64,000 nt of DNA from Haliclystus octoradiatus. Taxonomy: Eukaryota > Cnidaria > Staurozoa > Stauromedusae > Haliclystidae. The notes below the pieces were generated by a model. The model was not told the origin of the DNA. It worked only from the letters and a program-made list of their open reading frames with translations, and ran no database searches. Numbering within the stretch: the first letter of the stretch is position 1; each line of letters starts with the position of its first letter. A program made the translations under genes and the position numbers. Shown one piece after another: positions 47,435 through 59,425 of the stretch. The DNA is taken from the NCBI GenBank assembly GCA_916610825.1, contig OU744453.1:14938807-15002806 (forward strand), in the 5' to 3' direction.

Positions 47435-47620
47435 TGAATAGTAACATGAACGATTTATGATTCAGTTTCATTGTTCTGTTAACCCGCAACCTGTTCACAG
47501 CTCAATTAAAAATTTAATAAATTTTGACACAACCTGTTTCAACACATTTGTATAGTAGCATGAACGATTTATGATTCATTGACATTGTTCTGTAACACCG
47601 CAACCTGTTATCAACGCAAT
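47435..47620. repeat. Tandem duplication upstream of the secreted-protein gene
   Basis: Units of about 115 bp share CATGAACGATTTATGATTCA, CATTGTTCTGT and CGCAACCTGTT. This is upstream flank; no promoter motif could be assigned with confidence. Confidence 0.65.
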
Positions 47621-48102
47621 TGAAATAAGTTCAAAACATCTTGAATAAGTTTGTCAAAGGGTTAGCGAAGTCCAAAATGACCTGTTGTTTCTCTAACAAA
47701 GGTGAAATTGATGAAGAATATGATCATTCTTCTTGATTGGTCAACATCAATGACGCAGCACGTTGTATTATTTTATGCATTTTTAGTACTTTAACTGATG
47801 GGAGATCTAAATATTCAACATAAATTAAGGAACATCTAAGAACTTAGATTCTTAAATGACTTCCCCATCTCCGAGTAACTTTTTCTAGATCTCGCTTGCT
47901 CCCATATTAAATTTTGCTTGCTTCCTGTTTTTCTCGCATTCGATATGAGAATGCAATTTGACAAATTATCAAAACTTTCTCGAAAGTATTTGCAAATAAA
48001 TTCAAGAGAAAGAATTGTTGATCTTGAACTGCAGCCACCATTAACTCTACCACCATGACACACAATTTCTATGGATATATCCAGCATTGATCGAAACTCG
48101 TT

Positions 48103-48275
48103 TCAATATGTGGTAGACTATGGGTCCTGCTTTCCAAGAGTTTATCCATCGTGAAAAGAGAAAACCTCTGAGATTGAAGATGCACTTAAGGCTATTTTTT
48201 CAATGCATGGTCCAACTTTCGAAATCAAGAGTGACAATGGTCAGCAAATCAAAAGTCTTCTTGAGAAGCGTTTAC
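48103..48275 (+). pseudogene. Ty3/gypsy integrase fragment
   Basis: One frame reads VVDYGSCFPRVYPS, a stop, then TSEIEDALKAIFSMHGPTFE and IKSDNGQQIKS. These are the two Asp-containing blocks of a gypsy integrase core, with a central TGA. No flanking LTRs or other domains were found. Confidence 0.75.
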
Positions 48276-49305
48276 ATTCTTGAGATAATTTACTTCAGTT
48301 ATTTATTGTTTTGTTACTAAATCCTATAAAATTTCTGTTTTCCTGAACAATTTACCTTATATAATATATGTTACTATATTGATGAATCAGTCCTTTGAAA
48401 AAAAGTTGTTTGTGAATAACTTAAAGGTTTCTGAATAAGTACATGATGCTTATGATGATGATGAAATGAACGATGATGTGTATGCATATGCAGCAGCATA
48501 TACCTATAAAAATACCTTTTCCTCATACTTTGATGCTTGTTTTGTATTATTGGGCATTGAATTTATAGTAAGACTCTCGTATAAAATTGATTCAAAATCA
48601 TATGCGTATCACTTCAAAATTATTACAAACTTCAAAGTGTGACTCAATGAATCTAAATAATCTTTCAATGAATATAATACACGTTTTTAGGGTTTTTAAA
48701 GCTTTTTGAATTTGACTCTATCTATTTTAAAAAAAACCTGAAATCATTCATAAGCTAACCTTTCGTTGCCAGAAGTTTCAAAGCAATCCGCATCTTTTCA
48801 ATTCAATCTATGTTCAACAATTTGGATCCGTAAATATGAATAATCATAGTTAGATAACTTCTGGCTAGTATATTTTCTCAGCTGCTTTTTGATGTCATTC
48901 TTTACTTCTTTCCCTATTATAAATCCTCTATTATTATAGACTTAATTAACATGTACTACATATTTTCATTGTGCTACTTTCTTGCAATCACATGGATTTT
49001 ATTACCCAGAATCACGTGATTGATAAGCATAGTAACGGTGATTGGAAAATGTTTCGACTCCTTTGTTGATGAAAAAGTTGACAGTTTTGTTTAGAAAATT
49101 AAACAAATAAGGAAATTACTTGTTTTTTCATATATCCTTTAGAAAAGGGTTCAGGAAGCTACAAGAGTAATAAAGGTACACCTCGTAAGGGCTTTTGATG
49201 CTTGAGAAATTTGTACCGCGAAAATGAATTCACTAACGAACAGCGCCATACGAATTGTGGACGAAAGACAGAGTTCAAAACTACGACTGGACAGACTGAA
49301 ATGAA
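48276..49305. other. Intergenic, no gene seen
   Basis: AT-rich sequence without a supportable frame or repeat. Confidence 0.45.
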
Positions 49306-49313
49306 TTAATACT

Positions 49314-50014
49314 CAGGGGCGGATCCAGGCTGGTGCAAAAGGAGTACTCGCCAGTTAAACATTTTAAGCTTTAATGGAGCCACTGCTCTTGGAAACAATG
49401 ACGTTGTGACAAAGTTCTGTCTAGTCTACGTTATATTTATCCGTAGTAAGTTGGAAGTAGCATCGATATTGTTATCGGCATTGTGTGATCCTGTCTGTGT
49501 ACAGTGCGTTCTCATATTGGTGCCAATCGGTGATCATAACTTTGCTCTAGTTTGGTTGCTCGTCCAATAGTTTGGCTGGGTTTGGCACCAGTCGGATGTC
49601 GTATCTGTAGCATTCTTCGCAAGGAACTCGACTAGTAACCAATCAAAATGCTGTATCTTGCATTCCTAGCATTTTTCGAACCAGTCTGCACCACCATAGA
49701 AATCTTAGAAATAAAAGGCATTGATTGATCTCCATTTTTGTAATTTAGTCATGTGAAATGTTGCCTGAGCTAACCCCATCCCCCCGACTGCCTGAACAAA
49801 TCCACAATTGCGACGAGAAAAGGTGTCTTGGTATCAAGTTAGCCTGAATTTGCATCCTGAAAGTTGCGTTTAAGGTCTTTTATGGCTTCTATTCGCACAA
49901 ACGTTCCCGGCAGGGCATGATTGGACCCCCCTAGAAGGACAGGCTTCAACCCTCGTCATCCAGACTATGCCCACTTTCTTGTACCAGCCAATTTTTCGGT
50001 TGCATCTGCCCTTG
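49314..50014. mobile_element. hAT-type non-autonomous element
   Basis: The left end CAGGGGCGGATCCAGG and the right end, read in inverse as CAAGGGCAGATGCAACC, are similar. The flanks TTAATACT (49306-49313) and CTAATACT (50015-50022) form an 8-bp target duplication with one mismatch. It is about 700 bp with no transposase frame. Confidence 0.75.
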
Positions 50015-50022
50015 CTAATACT

Positions 50023-51239
50023 AATTGCTGATTCGTAACTTCGTGTTGGTGTTTACTTGATACAAGAATATTTGGGATTGAATGACATGAAGAGATTTGT
50101 TAGCATTCAGAACTGGAATTTATCACTCTGAAATAAAATAAAATTGTAACACCAGGTGAATTCTCGTTTTTCATTTCGATCATTGACTCATTGTTGAATT
50201 TTGAAAAACATCGGTTTGTAAATACGTAGGTTTTGTCTGGAAATTGTTCATGTATGTATGTTTTGATGTACTATTGCATTGTTTTTCTATTGCATCTATA
50301 CATGTGAATTGTAAAGGTTAGAATATTATGAATTTAATTAGTATTTACAATTTATGCAAGTCATTTTGGTTTGCGTCAAGCTTCTTAGCAGATACTCAGA
50401 TCAAATCTACATAATCATGATTCCACCATTTATTTGTGATCCTTATATATTTTTTGGCTATCTATAGCCATAGACTTTGAATTTCATCACCGTGGTATGC
50501 ACTAACACCTACCAATGTTTGTAAGTGGAGTTCTGTCCAAAATTGAAAAACAAGACTATTTTCTCAAGCTTTCTTTGGTGTCTTTTCGCAGCAACAGCCG
50601 CGCCGTAGGAAAATGCTGTAACGTAAGCGGCGAAGTCACTTTCCAGACGTTTAGCCTCGTTTCTTGTGATCAAAACAACAACACAATGCATAGGCTGCTG
50701 GTCATTCTAGGTTCTTTAAGTTCTGGGAATAAGAAGGTAGCAGACACAGAATAATAGAGTCACAATAGAAGGAGATAAAGATGGAAGTCTCACTTAATTT
50801 TATTGTTACGGATGCATATCATACATGATATTAAATCCAGCGTTGTTTCTCGATACCTAAATACTCATTCTAAGATGCTTCTAATGCACCAGTTCGGAAT
50901 AACTAAAACATTGCTACTGAATGATACGATATGAAAAGAAGCCTTAGAAGAAATCTTAAATATTCACCTCCTTTTTGTCTGACCCAAATCATGTTTCAAC
51001 TTTGCATTATGAGCTTTAAACAGTTCCGTGCTTTGTACGCGAACTTTAACCAATGATAAATTACAGCCACAAGTAACTTTGCATGTTTCTTTGGTAATAT
51101 TTACTTCCTATTTTTCCTATTTTTATTTCCTTTTGCTTATTCTTCAAATATCGCTAAAATTGCACAGAAAATTACACATTGCACTAAGACATATGATATC
51201 AATTTATTAGAAATAAAATCTTGAAAACAAAAGAAGCAA
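50023..51239. other. Intergenic, no gene assigned
   Basis: Open frames on both strands at 50509-50754 overlap each other and match nothing I know. The stretch is otherwise AT-rich. Confidence 0.4.
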
Positions 51240-51259
51240 CTCAGATGCACTCTGATCAA

Positions 51260-51625
51260 AAGAAGCAACATCTAAACATTCTACCAATCTAATGAAACCA
51301 TCTACCAACCATATAGAAAACCTGACGACAGACCTGTGTACTTAAACGCCAAATCAAATCATCATCCACCAAGTACCATAAAACAAATCTCAGCAGCTAT
51401 CAACAAAGAAAGAATGTAAGACCTCTCAAATAATGCAGAAATATTCAGTAAATCAAAGGACCAATACAAGTACGACCGATAAATATTTTTTAAAACTAAT
51501 CAAGAAGCACCTCAAGAAGACACATTGCTTCCACAAGATATTCAACCTCAGTACTGTGAAAATCAGATACAGCTGCACAAACGAAACCATGAATACGATA
51601 ACAACAGCCATAAAAACAAAGTAAT
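51260..51625 (+). pseudogene. Reverse transcriptase fragment, possibly Penelope-like
   Basis: One frame reads PYRKPDDRPVYLNAKSNHHP followed by IKQISAAINKER. A shifted frame then gives TDKYFLKLIKKHLKK and HKIFNLSTVKIRYSC. Both blocks, in this order, recall the segment after the reverse transcriptase domain in animal retroelements that end in a GIY-YIG nuclease. The catalytic domain and nuclease are absent. The assignment is from memory of motif order only. Confidence 0.45.
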
Positions 51626-52444
51626 CAGCAATCGATGTGAACAGTCATTGAAGATGAGCTTAAAAAGGAAAAAAGCGTGTAACTAACTATATAGAGACTA
51701 GATGAAATTAAGACCACGGAAAGCCAACTTGCAGGGTAACGGAATAATGTTTCTGCAAGAGCATGCCCCAAACTCCCCTGGTCAAGGTGCCTTAATTTGG
51801 TTCCTAGCTATAGGGATGTTGAAATTATTTCATGTTCAACCAACTCAAAAGTCAAAAGCCACCACTGTACACTTTGTAATAGAGCTTAATCCTGAGAGAA
51901 TTTGACAACTGAAAATAGCGAAATCAGATATTGAATGGTTACAATCTCAATATCTTAGCACGCCAAAATGGAAGAAAAATAAAAACAGAAGCTTCCCTTA
52001 CCTGCTCCTGGTTAAAAACGTGCTAATCCCAGGCCAAAATTTCAAAGCATCCTCTCCACACGAATAGAAATAGTAACTTTTAGAATGCCGATAATGAAAT
52101 GTACCAACTCTTATAAGTAGATGGCTATGACAATCCGGGTGCCCGTCTGATCAAATTTTTAATTTTATACGTTCAGATTTCTGGATATCATGATGTAGTA
52201 AACTCCTTATTTTTATTAATTTTTCTATTATTTGGAATCTCATTCTTGTGTAAGTAAATCAATATAGATCAGAAGAAACATAGAATTTGCAAAGAGTAAA
52301 AGACTTTATCAAAATGAATCATATCTTTATAATATTATTGCCGCCTACAATTTCAAATGTAGATCGATTCCTAGCTGTCTCGTTTACATTAATATAGATT
52401 CAAAGATTTACAAGACTTAATAGATAATATCATATTTTATCATA
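51626..52444. other. Downstream flank of superoxide dismutase copy 2
   Basis: No gene seen. Short open frames (for example 51702-51905) have no recognisable content. Confidence 0.4.
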
Positions 52445-52450
52445 TTTATT
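52445..52450 (-). promoter_or_regulatory. Polyadenylation signal of superoxide dismutase copy 2
   Basis: AATAAA on the minus strand, about 85 bp past the stop codon. The position suits a short 3' untranslated region. Confidence 0.6.
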
Positions 52451-52533
52451 GATGAAATAAAGCAGAAAATGGAACTCGATTTCGAATAAATGCTATAGTG
52501 TAAGCTATACTTTCAAAGGTATATAGACATTAT

Positions 52534-55500
52534 TTAGAAATTTCCATCAATAGTATCAGGATCTGCGGCAATGATTATACCGCAAGCAAGTCGTGAACCC
52601 GCATTTCCTGTGATCAGGCTTTCTTCAGCAGCTTGTCCTGTTCCACGACCAAGATCATCACGGAGCGAATGAACCTGTGAATTTTAATTGAAATTTAAAT
52701 GAATTTTAAGTGAATTTTATGAATTCAAAGTGAATTTTATATCAAACTGAAATGGTGAAAACGGTGGATAGAAATATGAAGGCTAGCCTAATGAGGCATT
52801 CACCCTTCAGGAATCAATCTAAACGTGTTTCCTTCTAATTATACATGTACATGGTCGATTCTGAAAAGAAGCTAACCCATGTTATGAAGTGCAAGATGAC
52901 GTTTCAGAACAGAAATTCTAATAAAATCAGACAGATGGCAACACTGTCGCATAACATAAAACTCAGAAAAAGTCCATGTGAAAAGGATTTATCAGCCTTC
53001 AAGAAAGTATGTGTGTATCGTCTTTCTAATGTAAAACATTATTGGTCGTACTGCCAAAGTTCTATTTAAACAACTTGTCGTAGTGGGACAAGTCTTGCAA
53101 CAAATCAAGGTTTCCTGTGTTGGATGGGACGTATCAAACGAATGGCATCTGCCCCCCCCCCAAAAAAAGGGGGTTATGCTCCCTAATCTATAATAATTTC
53201 ACAAGTGAAGATTATCCATAAAATCATTACGAGCGATAGATCTCAACTCACAACAAATGCACGGCCAAATACTGTATTACGTCCAGACAAGTCAACGCGT
53301 CTATCATAGAAAGTCACATCCACCTTTCCATTGTTATCAGTGCGGAGGTTACCAAGGTCACCGATATGCCTACAATAAAAAAATTAGGACGTAAACTAGA
53401 TAATAAATTCAATCAATTGACAATGTTCATATGTTCTTTTTAAAATTAATGAAACAGTTCAAGTTAACAACATTTTGGTTGCATAATGAGACATACGACA
53501 ATGTTCGTCGAGTTATTTAACAATTAACTGTTATTGTGCAATTAATTTACGCTATATAAATAATATTGTGAATTGAATACTACATATATATGTATTCAAT
53601 GTAGATTGAGTGCTACAAATCTAAAGCAGCCCTATGTTTCTCTTAGCAAATTGAAATTCAGAAAAGCATGACGAAAGCAAGAAACGTACGTATCGAGAAA
53701 GCCTTAACTGTAAACTGCTATGTAAATTAATTGGCTATAGAGCTCAACAATAAAGTGAGACCAAAACAAGAATCGGAAAAGTATTAGATGTACTTTAAAT
53801 GTACTTTACGTGATCACAAAAATAATCCTCGGATAGCTTCATAAAATGGCAAAGATCTACACGTGTTGATAAAGATTTTAATTTTATTTTCATATAAATT
53901 AGCTTTAAAATGCTGTGAATTTATACTTAACGAGTGAAAGATAGATAGTATCCTTTTTGTTAGTGCCCTCTGATCGAGCAAACTCACCGGTACCTGTAAT
54001 TCATTTATATATTGACACAGAGAATTGCTCGCCTGCCAAAGGGCAGTAGCATTGATATCTCTCTCTTCTGACATATCCTCATTTACAACAAATAGGTAGA
54101 TGATACGGACAATCTACCTAATTCTATCAAAGCGACTTCCATGTGTATCTCCAGTTGGGTTGTAATGTCCACCAGCACCACCACAACCTAGAAAACATCA
54201 TCAAACAATTTTAAATTTAGTAGTATCATAGGCATGAGGCTTGTGTTTTTTTATTGATTTTATATTGTGTCATTCTTTAATTGGATACTGTAATTGGGTG
54301 ACTGGATGAGATAAGAAATTCATTTCAACGGGTGTCTAGAAATGTTCAGAATTAGGAGAAGCCTACTACAGCTTCACCAAAATGCAAAAGACTACAACTT
54401 TATTGTTTACATTTTAATAAAAACAATTTTGCTCAATATGTTATATAGAAAGAAAATCGATTTTTGACAAGACAAGAGACTAAATTTTGCAACGTTTCGT
54501 CATGTGTACTAATATGACGTTTTCAGGTGGGCATTCCACTATGCCTGATAGAAATCGTACCGGGTAAGTATTGCGCCATCGACTAAAATTATACCGGATT
54601 GATTGTTGAAAGATCTCGCATTCGATAATTCGTACCTGGTCAATTTTGCCCCCACGTTCGTAACAGAAGTGGATTGTGCTTGGCTACAGACACCCTTGAA
54701 TACCGGATTACATTGGTATAGTGTAATTCGAATGCCTAACTGGTATGAAATCACTACGCTCAAATAACTTTCCAGTATATTGGAATTCCAGACTGAATCG
54801 ACAAGCTCAAAAAATGAAGAACACTGCAGAGGGTGGTTTATTCTAAATTATATAGTACTAAATATAACGTACCGGCTCGACCAAAGATACTACCAAAGGA
54901 ATGGATATGAAAACCATGAAGGGAATTCGGTCTTAAACCATTCAAAATAACTCTGATTCTGATATTGCGACCGGCCTATAACAATACAAATTATATTCCA
55001 TTCTAATAATTGGTAACAGCGTATGGTGAGGCATGTATATCAGAATATATAGTGTAACAGCCAACAGGTGGCCTTTATAGACGGGGTGGATTCAATGGAA
55101 AATACAACTTTACATAAACAAAGATATACCATTATAGACTGGTAGCCGTTGTATGGAGGTCACCATTATAAGAGGTTTGACTGTAGTATCTCCTATATAC
55201 AATTTAAGAAAGCACAGTTATAGAAACCATATATAATATGAATGCTGTGGCTGTAGTCTCTTATCATAATAATAATAATATAATAATATTAATAGGTGGA
55301 TTGTTCCACACCAGTTCTTGGTATAGTTCTCAATGAATTAATCAGTGCATTTATATAAAATAAAAGTCAAAAATGAAACATTCTAGATTTCCGCAACTTC
55401 AAGTTTCACACAAGAAGGCGATCGTCAGGCGATTTATTTGCATTCTCTTATATAAACTAAGTTTTGAATGTGTGATGGAAGTTTGTAATGTGCCAAACAT

Positions 55501-58500
55501 ATTTCACTGTAGTACCAGACTTCTGACTAACAGGACACACACTACATAAAATGTGTGATGTGTACTTGGTGGCATATAGAGAAAGCAAATTATAAATCGT
55601 CGAATGTTGTTCTAGCAATCTGATTGGCTAATGGTCATGCTTGGAACTCACAGTGCAGATAATGCTAACAATGGCGGGATATTTGGACCAGTTTCAAAAC
55701 ATAAACGCCATAAAATCAAAACAAACTAACACTTTTTCTTGTTACCTAAAAGTTTCAAAATAGCTCAAAACAAAGAAAATTGTTCTTTTGGTTAAGAATT
55801 AAATTCAGATAGTAATAATTATAATAATAATGATAATAACGGAACACGAAAGTTACCTACTTGTACAAGTAATGATTTGTATGTCCTTCTGAATGAAACA
55901 CAGGCGAAAAGTACGAAGTACAAAACAAAATGGGCAGTAAACATTTTCAACGGTATGTTATTGTGACATTGAAATACCATGTTTATTTGAGGAAATAAAT
56001 TTCAGAATATTCAACCTGGTTCAAGTATCCAAAACAAAACTGGAAACCTTCAGATCGATGTTTGTATCAAAATCGTCCACCCGTGTGAATACTCTGAACA
56101 TTGCAGCATTACAACAACAGACCATCCACCACACAATTGAGGCAATGTAGTACAGTTTTCTCTGGTTCACTTGTTTGATGTACAGCAAGTAATTAATTTC
56201 GTAGCAGAATTGAAGAAGAGCAAGGAAACACGAGTTCGGTTAACGACGAGCGAAAATGGATCAGTTGCAGCAGGATCAATTAATTTTAATTATGCTTCAG
56301 GCTTCGGTTCCATCTTCAACAATTGTAAAATATCAAATGTAAATATAAATCTGCAATCTTCAAAATAAGATAATTTGTAAATATAAACGGTTTTTAGAAA
56401 GAGTTGACGTTGGTTGATAAAATTATAAATGTTGATTATTTTGAAATCTGATCTGATCATCTGAAATTCCGTATTTTGCAAAATAATAGACACGCAGTCG
56501 TCACAGGAAAAGCGGTGATTCCTATTGGCTCATTGCCGAACCTTTGTTATTCCTGTTGCTGTGATTGGTTGGTCGAATTCTTCTGAATTCTTCTCACGCT
56601 TTTCAGGAGAAAATGAACTGATCGGTTTCGATAGTGCTACAGTGTGGCCCGATATTTTGTAAAGAATACTAATAATTTATAATATTGACGGGAATTGCAA
56701 GACGGAACTTTCTAGAAGCAACTATCTACGTGCGGAATAGAACGCAATGTCATAAGTTCAAGCTAACGTCATCAAATTGGTCCTATTGTTCTCCAAGTTT
56801 GACGTCATCGCTATTCTATTTATATACAAAACTGGAAAATTCGATGCTGACCTTGACGCTGTCATGTAATCTAGAACATTCTTAATTATTATATAACATT
56901 CTATATTTAGCAACATAAATTAATATAAAAGTAACTCGACTAAATCTTGTAAATTATTATAACATTAGTATCTATGTGAGGATCATCTATAGATCAAGCG
57001 TAGAATACAACCGTGTAATCAGGCAACGAATATAAGAAATATACGCTACGCTACTAAATGCTGGAGTATTTATTTTGTATAAACGTCTGTCTATCGGAGA
57101 CAACGCGTTGCTGAGAACTATTTGTCGTGGACATATCTAATTCCCGACAATATTTATTACATAGAATCGATTTATAAAAGGGTTACCACATGACAGCCTT
57201 GTGGTAACCCTTTAGGAGTACTAAAGTCACAGTACGAGCCCATTTTCTATTTAAATACTATCCTATGACTCTTAACGACCTTAATTAGGGGGCGAATAGT
57301 ATGTTGCTAGTCCCTGGATATAGAATCTTTTAGGTTGCCTTAATTAAATTAATCAATTAAATATGCCCAAAACGTGGAGTGATAAGGTTGTATTTGATAG
57401 CTTCGGTAAAATCAGTGAGTTGGGATATATTTAAAGAATATAGAATATAATATATGTAGGGTAGAACGGATGACAGGCCTGGGGTATAAGGGTAGTTAAG
57501 AGTAAATCAACATAATTTTCTATTTAATACAATCCTATGACTCTTAACGACCTTAATAGGGTAATTGAAATGATATTTGGGAATTTTGGATATTAAATTA
57601 TTGTCATGTAATTATATTCACTGTTTCAGCATCCTGCTACTTTGATTGGTTGATGTGTTCTTCATTGTTCCAGCATCCTGAACAACAGCATCAACCAATC
57701 AAAATAAACGACTCTACCGAACCTATCAAATACAACCTTATCACTCCACGTTTTGGGCATATTTAATTGATTAATTTAATTGGGGCAACCTACAAGATTC
57801 TATATCCACGGACTAGCAACATACTAGTCGCCCCATTAAAATTGTTAAGCGTCAAAGGACAGTATTTAAATAGAAAATGATATTTCTAAATCAGTATATA
57901 ACATATACTATTAACAAGGCATTAAAATTGAACAGAATGAGATACTTCTTGGAAAGGTCTTTACCACATATATTGATATAATATTTTCTGTAATACATGT
58001 TGTTTATACACATCAACATTATACATACCCTCTGATGAAGGAATACATTGCCAGATACCATGAGACCAGATGTTATGTCATTGCTTGGACGAATACGTGC
58101 TCTTGCAGCCAAACGTTGACCTATAGAGTAAAACATGGTAAGCTTGGATGTATTTCGTAAGAAAAATTCATATATCTGCAATCTATTCTGACATTTCTGA
58201 AATTAATCATAAAGGAGACCAATTAAAATCGCATGTTAATGTAGCTGACGGATAACTTTGACGAGAAAAATTTCCTGAAATATTCTTTATAGACTTTACA
58301 GTCTCTTGATGATAAATTAACTTTTTATCGTCTCAGATATTGAATTATAATAAATGCAAAATTCAACCTAAATGCAACCTAAATGCAACTGAAACATTAA
58401 ATATATGCGAAACTGTGAGGAATAATCTTGATGGAGATTTTAATTTTCACTTCATATTATAAGTATGAGAATGGAAAGATCTCCTAGACTACAACGTACC

Positions 58501-58633
58501 TCTAATGTTCTTTATGAATTAAATACATACATACATACGCATACAAGGAATTTAAATTACATATCTTGCACTTACCTGATACATATTGAATGAACAGGAT
58601 GACCAAAGAAACAACAACAAGTTTGACTTCCAT
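52534..58633 (-). CDS. SOD: Secreted copper/zinc superoxide dismutase, copy 2
   Basis: Six coding exons on the minus strand: 58633-58576, 58120-58029, 54975-54873, 54187-54118, 53369-53252 and 52674-52534 (stop 52534-52536). Intron phases are 1, 0, 1, 2, 0. The three internal exons of 103, 70 and 118 bp match the lengths in copy 1 exactly. The product is about 193 residues with a signal peptide ([20 protein letters not shown]). Ligands and structural residues are complete: [41 protein letters not shown] and GSRLACG. It is therefore an extracellular Cu/Zn enzyme and a diverged tandem paralogue of copy 1. The second exon is the least conserved between the two. The intron of about 3 kb between exons 2 and 3 holds the inverted repeat 57240-57881. 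Confidence 0.95.
53141..53176. repeat. C run, A run and G run
   Basis: A run of about ten C, seven A and five G lies in a superoxide dismutase intron. It could fold on itself and is prone to length change. Confidence 0.6.
55040..55190. repeat. Interspersed repeat related to 10690-10880
   Basis: Read in inverse, the words CAGTCAAACCTCTTATAATG and GACCTCCAT parallel 10709-10760. It lies in the large intron of superoxide dismutase copy 2. Confidence 0.4.
57178..57214. repeat. 14-bp stem hairpin
   Basis: AAAGGGTTACCACA and TGTGGTAACCCTTT form a perfect stem around a 9-base loop, just left of the long inverted repeat. Confidence 0.75.
57240..57881. mobile_element. Element with arms of about 175 bp inverted repeat
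   Basis: The left arm (about 57240-57415) and right arm (about 57705-57881) are inverse copies with moderate divergence. Shared blocks include ATGCCCAAAACGTGGAGTGA and GTATGTTGCTAGTCC. A third partial copy of the arm tip (CCTATGACTCTTAACGACCT) lies at about 57531-57553. No coding capacity. Confidence 0.75.
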
Positions 58634-58672
58634 TTTTGAGTCAAATTCCAATATGATTTCTTATTGAGCAGC

Positions 58673-58678
58673 TATATA
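58673..58678 (-). promoter_or_regulatory. Possible TATA box of superoxide dismutase copy 2
   Basis: TATATA lies 40 bp before the start ATG on the minus strand. The spacing is compatible with a very short leader, but this is weak evidence in AT-rich DNA. Confidence 0.3.
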
Positions 58679-59208
58679 GAACTACACTGGTTCGATGCCA
58701 TATTTTTAGCTTAAATAGTCTCTCTTAAAATATTATTGCATACTCCCTTAGTCATCATGACAACGCAAAAGTTTCATATCATTTTCATATCATAGATAGT
58801 GTTAAATGAAGAGTACACCCTTGATGGGTGTAATCAGTATTATCTTTTGCGTTCGTCCAAATAATGATTGTGGTTTTAGATAATAAAAATATTAAAAACG
58901 ATACTCCATGCCTTTGAACGATCATTATATCTTCTTAATTCTTTGGAATTTTTCAATTGTTCATGCTGATCTGATTGATTTACCGAAACCAACTGAAAGT
59001 TGAAAATGACTACAGAATGTACGGTTCAGAAAAATAATGTTAAGAATGCACTCAATAAGTGGATCGTGTTCGGAAAGATTTCATCATGTTACGAATTCAT
59101 GAATCGTTGCAAATGATTCTAAAACATGGTTGTAAGCACATTCGGAGTTTGGAAGCTTGTATTTATTCTTGTTATGAGGGACAATTCAATAGAATAAAGC
59201 TAGAATTA

Positions 59209-59425
59209 CATAACCTCCATTCGGTTTTTTTTTTTGCGGAATTGTCTTATATTTCCCAAGGTAAAACCGGGTGAATAAATATGCATATGTTTTCAAGTAA
59301 AATGAATGTAGTCCAGGGTGATGAACTACATTCATTTTACTTGAAAACATATGCAGATTTATTCACCCGGTTTTACCTTGGGAAATATAAGACAGTTTCG
59401 CAAAAAAAAACGAATGGAGCTTATG
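59209..59425. mobile_element. Near-perfect hairpin element with arms of about 100 bp
   Basis: The left arm (59209-59312) and right arm (59325-59425) are inverse copies that differ at only a few positions, mostly in the length of the T/A run. A 12-base spacer (CCAGGGTGATGA) separates them. The RNA would fold into one long hairpin. Confidence 0.9.

Noticed and set aside
47836..48087. Minus-strand frame of 83 residues upstream of the orphan gene
   Set aside because: No signal peptide, domain, or splice partner. The neighbouring plus strand carries a gypsy integrase fragment instead.
50509..50754. Overlapping frames on both strands
   Set aside because: Neither has a recognisable motif, and they mirror each other, as expected from chance open sequence.
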